DNA of 8,200 bases, taken from assembly GCA_946479905.1 (NCBI GenBank), contig CAMLIA010000185.1:1-8200 (forward strand). Reading direction: 5' to 3'. Under the pieces are notes generated by a model. The model made no database searches. It was not told where the DNA came from and saw only the letters and a list, made by a program, of their open reading frames with translations. Numbering within the stretch: the stretch's first letter is position 1; every line of letters starts with the position of its first letter. This document shows, piece after piece, positions 1 through 4,980 of this stretch. The position numbers were made by a program, and so were the translations under genes. Origin of the DNA: an uncultured Frankiales bacterium (lineage in GTDB: Bacteria; Actinomycetota; Actinomycetes; Mycobacteriales; SCTD01).

Positions 1-2
1 TC

Positions 3-176
3 GAGCCGGAGGTGTCGCTGTGGGACCTCGCGCCGCTGCAGGTGATCGTCGAGGAGGCCGGGGGCCGCTTCACCTCGCTCGACGGCGACCCGACCCCCGA
101 GGGCGGGAGCGTCGTGTGCAGCAACGGCCTGCTGCACGACGAGGTCCTCGCCGGTCTGGCCGCTACCAACGGGTAG
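3..176 (+). CDS. hisN: Histidinol-phosphatase / inositol monophosphatase family, C-terminal fragment
   Basis: This is the last 57 codons of a gene that enters from the left edge and ends at TAG 174-176; no start is present. The fragment contains the block [17 protein letters not shown], the C-terminal signature of the inositol-monophosphatase superfamily, in which the W-D pair supplies a metal/substrate-binding aspartate. It is followed by the usual ending with [13 protein letters not shown]. In actinobacteria this exact style of ending ([15 protein letters not shown]...NGLLHDEVL) is typical of HisN, which dephosphorylates L-histidinol phosphate in histidine synthesis in the cytoplasm. The superfamily call is firm. 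HisN rather than a SuhB-type inositol phosphatase is an inference, because the substrate-discriminating N-terminal part lies outside the window. The next gene starts 43 bp downstream on the same strand. Confidence 0.8.
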   Translation, partial: EPEVSLWDLAPLQVIVEEAGGRFTSLDGDPTPEGGSVVCSNGLLHDEVLAGLAATNG

Positions 177-177
177 C

Positions 178-204
178 TCGGTCGTTGTCCTGGCAGACGA
201 CCGA
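178..204. repeat. Inverted repeat in the leader of the beta-propeller gene
   Basis: TCGGTCGT (178-185) is the reverse complement of ACGACCGA (197-204), with an 11-nt loop. A second register, CTCGGTCG (177-184) with CGACCGAG (202-209), would extend into the ribosome binding site at 207-212. It lies just after the hisN stop. It could be a weak terminator for hisN (there is no U tract), a protein-binding site, or an RNA hairpin near the ribosome binding site. The sequence does not decide between these. Confidence 0.35.
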
Positions 205-206
205 CC

Positions 207-212
207 GAGGAG
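207..212 (+). promoter_or_regulatory. Ribosome binding site for the beta-propeller gene
   Basis: GAGGAG lies 7 nt before the GTG at 220. This good Shine-Dalgarno match at ideal spacing fixes the start at this GTG. Confidence 0.7.
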
Positions 213-219
213 CTCTCGC

Positions 220-1572
220 GTGCGCACGCCCCGACTGACCGCCGCCCTTGCCGTGACGGCGGCTCTCGTCGTACCCGTCCTGCCGTCGAAGGCCGCGCCC
301 GCGGGGCTGCGCGACGTGATGTTCGTCGGGAACAACTGGGCCGGCACCGCCTCGATCGTCGACGCGCGGACGCTGAAGGTCCTCAAGCGCGGGGTGAACC
401 TCATCCCCGACAAGGACCAGGAGCTCACCGACATCCGGACGAACCCGGTCGACCTGGCGTACTACTACGCGATCCAGCAGGGGCCGGGCGAGGGCCACGA
501 CCAGTACGTCGACGACATGTTCACGACCCGCGACGGCCGCTACCTCGCGGTGAGCCGGCCCTCGTTCGCAGACGTCGTCTGGATCGACGTCGCGCGAGCG
601 GTCGCGGGGCGCACGGACAGCATCGTCCACGAGGAGCAGATGGACGGGCAGCGCACCGACCACATGGGCCTGTCCCCCGACGGCTCCCGGCTGCTCGTGA
701 GCGACTCCACGTCCCGCCAGGTCATCGAGTACTCGATGGTCAACGACGGCAGGGTGCGGATGGGGCAGCGGCTGCGCACCTTCGAGAGCGGCGAGACCCC
801 GCACGAGAGCAACTACACCAAGGACGGGTCGCGGATCTTCCACGCGAGCATCGGCAAGGTCTACACGCCCGGGGACGAGCGCGGCTTCGGGCCGGTCAAG
901 ATCGGTCCGGTGCACGACGGCGCCAAGGGGGACCGCTGGTTCGAGATCGTGCGCAACAAGGACTTCCGGGTGCTGCAGCGGTGGGACATGGGCAAGGAGC
1001 TGGCCGAGGCCGGTTACCCCGACATGAGCAGCGCGGTGCGGCCGATGGCGATCGCACCGGACGAGCGGTTCGTCTACTTCCAGGTGTCGTACTTCCACGG
1101 GCTCGTCGAGTTCGACACGCAGGCCCGTGACCTCAACGGCCGCGTCGACTACACCAGCGGCTCGCAGCCCGAGCCGCGCACCGGCCGCGTCACCCGGGTC
1201 GTCCCGCTGCCGAACAGGGTGCCGGACATGCCGCTGGAGCAGTACGTCAACGACTCCGCCCACCACGGCCTGTCCATCAACAAGGCGGGTACGACCCTGT
1301 GCGCGGCCGGCACGATGGACGACTACGCGGCGCTGGTGGACCGCAGGACCATGTCGTACAAGGTGTTCGACACCGCCAGCACCGGCCACTCCTACGGCAA
1401 GCCGTACTGGACGACCGAGGGCCTGGGCGACACCTGCTGGATCTCGCTGAGCGCCGCGGACTCCGTGGCCGTGCTCGACACGACGGGCAAGCGGGAGCTC
1501 GCCTACCTCGCCGTCGGCGACCACCCGCAGCGCATCCGCCACGGCGTCATCCCGAGGTCACTGCTCCGGTGA
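220..1572 (+). CDS. Exported YncE/YVTN-like beta-propeller protein
   Basis: The 450-residue product starts at GTG 220 behind a good Shine-Dalgarno. Residues 1-27 form a Sec-type signal peptide: Arg at positions 2 and 5, a hydrophobic Ala/Val/Leu core, and a probable cleavage after SKA near residue 25. The mature part has repeated beta-propeller blade motifs of the type 'SPDG + hydrophobic strand + hydrophobic strand': M100-FTTRDGRYLAVS, M149-GLSPDGSRLLVS, M276-AIAPDERFVYFQVS, G350-LSINKAGTTLCAAG, and a last blade after C406 ending in AYLAVGDHPQRIRHG. This pattern is that of the YncE/YVTN (lactonase-like) propellers. Only two cysteines stand out in the mature part (about 361 and 406), which could form a disulfide outside the cell. 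No catalytic motif is visible, so binding or scaffolding is as likely as catalysis. Family fold is fairly sure; function is unknown. Its 3' end overlaps the convergent membrane-protein gene by 26 bp. Confidence 0.85.
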   Translation: MRTPRLTAALAVTAALVVPVLPSKAAPAGLRDVMFVGNNWAGTASIVDARTLKVLKRGVNLIPDKDQELTDIRTNPVDLAYYYAIQQGPGEGHDQYVDDMFTTRDGRYLAVSRPSFADVVWIDVARAVAGRTDSIVHEEQMDGQRTDHMGLSPDGSRLLVSDSTSRQVIEYSMVNDGRVRMGQRLRTFESGETPHESNYTKDGSRIFHASIGKVYTPGDERGFGPVKIGPVHDGAKGDRWFEIVRNKDFRVLQRWDMGKELAEAGYPDMSSAVRPMAIAPDERFVYFQVSYFHGLVEFDTQARDLNGRVDYTSGSQPEPRTGRVTRVVPLPNRVPDMPLEQYVNDSAHHGLSINKAGTTLCAAGTMDDYAALVDRRTMSYKVFDTASTGHSYGKPYWTTEGLGDTCWISLSAADSVAVLDTTGKRELAYLAVGDHPQRIRHGVIPRSLLR

Positions 1573-2248
1573 GCTCGCGCCGCCGCGTCTCCCAGCGGGC
1601 GAGCAGCTTCGGGGTGAGGGCGAGGGCAGCCGCGTCGAACCACGCGTAGCCGCCGGCGATGCCTGACGGCGGGTTGCCGATGGCGATCCACCCGGTGAGC
1701 GGGTCGTGCTGCTGCCAGGCCCAGGTGCCCAGTGACGTGCCGGTGATCTCGAGGTAGCTCACGACCAGGAACGCCCCGCAGTACACGCTGCGCGACAGCC
1801 CCCACCGGCTGAAGCCGAACAGGCACACCGCCCAGAACGCCCCGAGCACGTCGAGCGTGGGGCTGAGGAACAGCCCCCAGACCGCCCACCCCCCGACCGC
1901 AGCGAGCGTCACCGGCACCAACCAGCGGTTGCGGTGCAGCCACGCCGACCGACCGATGGCCAACGCCGCCAGGTAGACGAGGCCGTGCCCCGGAGGGACG
2001 AACCACGGGACGTTGTGCAGCCGGTAGACGTAGACGCCGAGCCAGCCCGCGAAGACGTACTCGACCAGCGAGGCGAACGCGACCACCACGCCGACCTGCA
2101 CCCTGGTGACGTGTGACTCGCGCTTGAGCAGCAGCAGCAGCAGCGCCCACGTTCCGAGGCCCAGGAGCCGCTGCTGGCCGAGCGACGCGCCGGTGTCGAG
2201 ACCCAGCACGACCGCCACCCAGAGGACGACGACAGCGGGTACGGGCAC
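1547..2248 (-). CDS. Polytopic membrane protein of unknown function
   Basis: The 233-residue product starts at GTG 2248 and ends at TGA 1547-1549. I do not recognise the family. Hydropathy read by eye suggests about seven or eight membrane segments, roughly residues 2-19, 27-41, 50-74, 87-99, 109-127, 132-147, 154-168 and 185-212, ending in a short charged tail (ARWETRRREL). Polar residues lie in or next to membrane segments and look selected: E63-Y, the block VPPGHG at 84-89, E167-ITG with TWAW at 175-178, GNPPSG at 191-196 and the YAWFD block at 201-205. Buried acidic residues and a His in a polytopic protein suggest an enzyme or a carrier rather than a mere anchor, but that is inference. 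The region has strong G/C third-position bias in this frame. No clear Shine-Dalgarno precedes 2248; GTG 2218 is an alternative start. It is head-to-head with the gene at 2285-2839. A (CTG)5 run at 2127-2144 encodes the poly-Leu part of segment two. Confidence 0.7.
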   Translation of the reverse strand: MPVPAVVVLWVAVVLGLDTGASLGQQRLLGLGTWALLLLLLKRESHVTRVQVGVVVAFASLVEYVFAGWLGVYVYRLHNVPWFVPPGHGLVYLAALAIGRSAWLHRNRWLVPVTLAAVGGWAVWGLFLSPTLDVLGAFWAVCLFGFSRWGLSRSVYCGAFLVVSYLEITGTSLGTWAWQQHDPLTGWIAIGNPPSGIAGGYAWFDAAALALTPKLLARWETRRRELTGAVTSG

Positions 2249-2284
2249 CCGTTCATGCTCGCAGGTCGTGGCAGTCTCGGGTCC

Positions 2285-2839
2285 GTGGACCTGCCCTTCA
2301 GCCTGCGCGGTGCGGCCGGGACGGTGCACGTCTCGGTGACCGCCAACGACGACCCTGCTGCCCTGGGCTGCGACCTGCTCGACCCGTCGCTGCCGCCGGA
2401 CGCCGCACTCGGGTACCCCGTCTGCCGAGCGACTGTGGCGCTCGACGCGGACGGCTACGCCGCGTGTCTGGGCTGGGTGCAGCTGGTCCGCTCCACCGAC
2501 GACGACGACGTCTTCAAGCCCGACCCGCTGGCGCTGTTCCGCGAGGTCGCGACGCCGTTCGCGTTCTTCGGTCTCCGCCCCGAGCTGTTCGACGCTCCGT
2601 TCCGGTTCCCGCGCGAGGACCTGACCTGGACGGCCCACGCGTTCCTGTGCGCGGTCCCGGACGGGGTGATGTCCCGCGCTCTCGCGCCGGTGCTCGGCTT
2701 CTCCTGGGGCTTCACCGTCGCGGGTGACGGCATCACCTTCTCCCAGCCCGAAGCGCTGGCGCCGGAGGCCTGGTCGTCGCACGTCCGGGTGCTGTCCTCC
2801 GCCTACCCGGACTGGACGTTCCTTCGCGACTTCCCTTGA
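2285..2839 (+). CDS. Conserved-looking soluble protein of unknown function
   Basis: The product is 184 residues from GTG 2285 (MDLPFSL...), or 194 from ATG 2255. Neither start has a clear Shine-Dalgarno. I prefer 2285 because the first ten residues of the longer form (glycine/serine-rich) look like translated leader, and because it leaves a little room for the divergent promoter. The protein ends at TGA 2837-2839. It has no signal peptide or membrane segment. It is rich in aromatic and acidic residues and has motif-like blocks such as GYPVCRATV, GWVQLVRS, TPFAFFGLRPELFDAP, WTAHAFLC, and GFSWGF near the end. Regular alternation of hydrophobic strands suggests a compact alpha/beta or beta-rich domain. 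The pattern resembles small uncharacterised proteins seen in soil actinobacteria, but I cannot name a domain or function. The DUF222/HNH gene begins 52 bp downstream on the same strand, with its own promoter. Confidence 0.75.
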   Translation: MDLPFSLRGAAGTVHVSVTANDDPAALGCDLLDPSLPPDAALGYPVCRATVALDADGYAACLGWVQLVRSTDDDDVFKPDPLALFREVATPFAFFGLRPELFDAPFRFPREDLTWTAHAFLCAVPDGVMSRALAPVLGFSWGFTVAGDGITFSQPEALAPEAWSSHVRVLSSAYPDWTFLRDFP

Positions 2840-2856
2840 TTTCCAGGCACTCTCGA

Positions 2857-2891
2857 TGGTTATCGAACGCATGTTCGGGTATGATGAAGCC
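2857..2891 (+). promoter_or_regulatory. Promoter of the DUF222/HNH gene, predicted leaderless
   Basis: TATGAT at 2880-2885 differs from the -10 consensus TATAAT at one base and stands out in a GC-rich region. Transcription starting 7 nt after it falls on A2892, the first base of the ATG, which predicts a leaderless mRNA; no Shine-Dalgarno is present, in agreement. The -35 (TGGTTA, 2857-2862, 17-nt spacer) is weak. The SOS box fills the spacer between the two elements. Confidence 0.6.
2863..2878. promoter_or_regulatory. LexA (SOS) box
   Basis: TCGAACGCATGTTCGG matches the mycobacterial/actinobacterial LexA operator TCGAAC-N4-GTTCGA at 11 of 12 fixed positions; its inner part CGAAC-GCAT-GTTCG is a perfect inverted repeat. 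It lies between the -35 and -10 of the next gene, where bound LexA would block RNA polymerase. From the literature as I recall it, several 13E12-family genes of Mycobacterium tuberculosis have LexA boxes and respond to DNA damage, so position and gene type agree. Confidence 0.8.
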
Positions 2892-4310
2892 ATGGCGCTC
2901 ACGGATCTTGCTGCCCTGACCGATGACGAGCTGCGGGAGGAGGTGGCCACCTGGGCGGCCCGCGTCGCAGCCGGTGAGGCGCGGCTGCTCGAGCTGATCG
3001 GGGAGCTCGAGAGCCGCGGCGCATGGGGCGGGGTGGGCGTGCTGTCCTGCGCGCACTGGCTGTCGTGGCGGTGCGGCATGGGACTGGGCGCGGCCCGGGA
3101 ACGGGTCCGGGTCGCCCTGGCCCTCCGTGAGCTGCCGCTGGTCGCGGCTCGCTTCGGCGAGGGCGCCCTGACCTGGACGCAGGTGCGGGCGATCACCCGG
3201 GTCTGCACCGTCGCCGAGCAGCAGACCTGGCTGGACCTGGCCGCGGCCTGCAGCGGCGCGCAGATCGAGCGGCTGGTGCAGGCGGTCCGCCTGTCACAGG
3301 CCGCGGAGGAGGACGCTGCCGACCCGGACCGGGCGGCCGCGCGTCGACGGCCGTCGGTGAGGACCCGGCCGGACGGGAGGGTCGCGATCACCTTCGTCCT
3401 GGAGCCCGAGGAGGCCACCCTCGTGCTGGCCGGGATGGAGCGGGTCCTGGACACGGCCCGGGCCGAGGTCGCGGCGCTGCCGGTGCCCCTGCCCGAGGAA
3501 CCGGAGCTGGAGGAGCGGACCGAGCCGCCGATGCCGGTGCGGGCCAGCTGCGGCATCGTGCCGACCGAGGAGGAAGCCGCCGCGGCCCGCGCCTGGCACG
3601 ACGCCTGCATGGAGGTCGCCGAGCACAACCGGCGGGTCCGTCATCAGCGCGAGGAGCGTGAGCTCGCCCGCAGCCGCGCCGCCGCACTCGCCGGGATCCC
3701 CGACACCCCGACGTGGACCGACGCGCTGGTGCGGCTGGCGCTCGGCGCACTCGACGCGCCAGGGCCGCTGCCGATCGGGGTGAAGGAGCGGCTGCGGGTC
3801 TGCGTGGACCCGCTGTCGGGCTGGGCCCGCACCCGCGAGGGTGCACTGCTGCCACCCGGCCGGGTCGCGACTCCTGGCGGCCCGCTGGTGCCGGTGGACG
3901 TGACCGCCTTCGACAAGGGCCGCACGTCGCGCGAGGTGCCGCTGTCGCTGCGGCGGCTGCTCGGCCAGCTCGACGGCGAGCGCTGCCGGATGCCCGGCTG
4001 CACCCGCACCACCAAGCTGCACGCCCACCACGTCGTCTACTGGAGCCACGGCGGCCGCACGGACCTCGCGAACCTCGTCCTGGTCTGCAGCCGCCACCAC
4101 ACCCTCATCCACGCCGACGGTTACCAGCTCCAGCTGCGCACCGACCGCACGCTCGAGGTCCGCACCGCCGACGGCACCCGCCTGCTCCACCATCCCGCCC
4201 TCCGGATCGCCGCGGCCGCCGAGCTCCCCGCCGCGACGTTCACCCCGTCAGCCGGCGGACGCCTCGACCTCGACCACGCCGTCTGGGTCCTCCGCCAGCA
4301 GGCCGCCTGA
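2892..4310 (+). CDS. DUF222 / 13E12-family protein with C-terminal HNH endonuclease domain
   Basis: The product is 472 residues from ATG 2892 to TGA 4308-4310. Residues about 10-290 form the mainly helical DUF222 (13E12 repeat) domain, with the family-type stretch GAWGGVGVLSCAHWLSWRCGMGLGAARERVRVA read in parts. A charged, helical insertion (about 205-265) follows. The C-terminal HNH nuclease domain lies at about 350-410: C365-xxxx-C370, then H377-A-HH (379-380), N394 and C399-xx-HH (402-403), with H407. The cysteines and C-terminal histidines suit a zinc knuckle, and H379/H380 with N394 and H403 or H407 suit the HNH metal and catalytic set, so the nuclease looks intact. Such genes are scattered in many copies in actinobacterial genomes; their biological role is not settled, but the HNH fold predicts DNA cleavage. 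In-frame ATGs at 2856 and 2871 lie before or within the SOS box and would be poor starts. A palindrome begins immediately after the stop codon. Confidence 0.9.
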   Translation: MALTDLAALTDDELREEVATWAARVAAGEARLLELIGELESRGAWGGVGVLSCAHWLSWRCGMGLGAARERVRVALALRELPLVAARFGEGALTWTQVRAITRVCTVAEQQTWLDLAAACSGAQIERLVQAVRLSQAAEEDAADPDRAAARRRPSVRTRPDGRVAITFVLEPEEATLVLAGMERVLDTARAEVAALPVPLPEEPELEERTEPPMPVRASCGIVPTEEEAAAARAWHDACMEVAEHNRRVRHQREERELARSRAAALAGIPDTPTWTDALVRLALGALDAPGPLPIGVKERLRVCVDPLSGWARTREGALLPPGRVATPGGPLVPVDVTAFDKGRTSREVPLSLRRLLGQLDGERCRMPGCTRTTKLHAHHVVYWSHGGRTDLANLVLVCSRHHTLIHADGYQLQLRTDRTLEVRTADGTRLLHHPALRIAAAAELPAATFTPSAGGRLDLDHAVWVLRQQAA

Positions 4311-4352
4311 CCTGTGGACGACACGTTCCCGCGGGAACGTGCCATCCACAGG
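4311..4352. repeat. 42-nt palindromic repeat, copy 1
   Basis: The core CACGTTCCCGCGGGAACGTG (4322-4341) is a perfect 20-nt palindrome. It is flanked by arms CCTGTGGA (4311-4318) and TCCACAGG (4345-4352), with only the 3-nt joints (CGA/CCA) imperfect. It starts at the first base after the DUF222/HNH stop codon. It is closely related to the element at 4653-4692, and the right flanks are alike as well (GATAACCCGATG here, GATAGCGATG there). It could act as a bidirectional terminator without a U tract, a protein-binding site, or a mobile REP-like unit. Confidence 0.9.
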
Positions 4353-4430
4353 TCGATAACCCGATGCGCACGTCCGTACGCTCCCTGCATGTCCAGTCAC
4401 ACCTGAAGCGAACGGCGACGAAAGCTGCTC

Positions 4431-4646
4431 ATGCAGGCTGGCGCCGAGCGCCGAGCAGATGACGAAGCACGCGAGGCCCTCGTCGCTCTGCTGCTCCGCC
4501 TCGTCGACGACTACCGCTTCGGTCTGCGCGACCTGACCGCTGAGGAGTTCAGCGAGCTCGTCCGCAGCTGGGCGATGCTCAACGCCGGCGAGACCCGCGC
4601 CGAAGCGGTCCTCCGGATCGCGACCTGCTCCCGCAGCGCCAAGTAG
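4431..4646 (+). CDS. Small hypothetical protein between two palindromic repeats
   Basis: The ORF gives a 71-residue product from ATG 4431 to TAG 4644-4646. The product is acidic-to-neutral and almost wholly helical in appearance, with heptad-like hydrophobic spacing (LVALLLRLVDDYRFGL, then LTAEEFSELVRSWAML). It has no membrane segment, no signal peptide and one cysteine near the C-terminus. About 86 % of its codons end in G or C, as expected of a real gene here, although the first dozen codons are less biased, so the true start may be further in. The upstream sequence GACGAAAG is a poor Shine-Dalgarno. An in-frame stop at 4404-4406 limits extension upstream. I do not recognise the family. It lies downstream of the HNH gene in the same direction, separated by a palindrome, and ends 6 nt before the second palindrome. 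Confidence 0.5.
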   Translation: MQAGAERRADDEAREALVALLLRLVDDYRFGLRDLTAEEFSELVRSWAMLNAGETRAEAVLRIATCSRSAK

Positions 4647-4652
4647 CGCTAC

Positions 4653-4692
4653 CTGTGGATGGTGCGTTCCCGCGGGAACGCACCGTCCACAG
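4653..4692. repeat. 40-nt palindromic repeat, copy 2
   Basis: CTGTGGATGG-TGCGTTCCCG (4653-4672) is the reverse complement of CGGGAACGCA-CCGTCCACAG (4673-4692), except for one T:G pair. It shares core (CGTTCCCGCGGGAACG) and arms (CTGTGGA/TCCACAG) with the copy at 4311-4352. Where the two differ, both strands of the stem have mostly changed together, which suggests the hairpin or the dyad is what is kept. It begins 6 nt after the stop of the 71-residue ORF. Confidence 0.9.
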
Positions 4693-4734
4693 CCGGATAG
4701 CGATGAACGGCCCGCTCCACGCGCGCTCACCAGA

Positions 4735-4751
4735 GTGAAGGGCACCTTCAC
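4735..4751. repeat. Short inverted repeat GTGAAGG-GCA-CCTTCAC
   Basis: These are perfect 7-bp arms (4735-4741 and 4745-4751) with a 3-nt loop. The dyad lies in the gene-free stretch between the palindromic repeats and msrA, and may be part of a dispersed repeat. No function can be read from it. Confidence 0.5.
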
Positions 4752-4845
4752 GCCATTTGCGTGCGTCCTCCTCAGTGGCCCTGGGTAAGCCCTGGGTCAT
4801 GCCGCGAGTTGAGGGCGTCAGCGACCTCGGGAACGCGGGCCAGGC

Positions 4846-4894
4846 GATCCGTGCCGCTCGACGCAGCAATCTCACGCGGACCTGCAGCACTCAT
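4846..4894. repeat. Tandem hairpin-like repeat, unit 1
   Basis: It aligns with 4908-4956 at about 39 of 49 positions (29 of the first 33) with a period of 62 bp. Its ends (GATCCGTGCCGC and GCAGCACTCATG) are only imperfectly inverted, about 8 of 12, so this is the more decayed unit. The gene-free stretch 4693-4980 contains this, unit 2 and the small inverted repeat; I see no gene, RNA gene or clear terminator in the rest. Confidence 0.65.
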
Positions 4895-4907
4895 GTGGCG
4901 CAGGGCC

Positions 4908-4957
4908 GATGCGTGCCGCTCCACGCAGCAACTTCACGCGATGGCGCGGCACTCATC
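4908..4957. repeat. Tandem hairpin-like repeat, unit 2
   Basis: The ends GATGCGTGCCGC (4908-4919) and GCGGCACTCATC (4946-4957) are inverted repeats matching at 11 of 12 positions, around a 26-nt centre. With unit 1 this makes two adjacent copies of a REP-like palindromic unit. It ends 23 bp before the 3' end of msrA, so on the minus strand the hairpin lies just downstream of that gene and might help end or protect its transcript. Confidence 0.65.
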
Positions 4958-4980
4958 TCACGCGACACGAACAACGCCGC

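Noticed and set aside
163..1542. 459-codon open frame on the minus strand
   Set aside because: It is antisense to the exported propeller gene, which has a ribosome binding site, signal peptide and blade motifs; the antisense protein is Val/Arg/His-rich with no recognisable motif, as usual for shadows in GC-rich DNA.
2127..2144. Six-unit AGC/CTG trinucleotide run as a phase-variable repeat
   Set aside because: A triplet run cannot shift the frame, and here it codes a natural poly-Leu part of a membrane segment; it is short and probably unremarkable.
2724..2891. Long N-terminal extension of the DUF222/HNH protein
   Set aside because: The extension overlaps the end of the preceding gene and the SOS box and promoter; the ATG at 2892 fits the promoter and the family domain start.
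1547..3628. One 693-residue minus-strand protein
   Set aside because: Only the part up to about 2248 looks like a protein (membrane segments). The rest is antisense to two plus-strand genes and reads as Ser/Arg/Ala-rich shadow, so the true gene starts at about 2248.
3294..4193. 299-codon minus-strand ORF and other antisense frames inside the HNH gene
   Set aside because: No motif, composition typical of antisense GC-rich shadows, and the plus strand carries an intact DUF222-HNH protein.
4693..4980. CRISPR array or attachment site
   Set aside because: There are only two imperfect repeats with inverted ends, no array of spacers, no tRNA gene and no integrase nearby.
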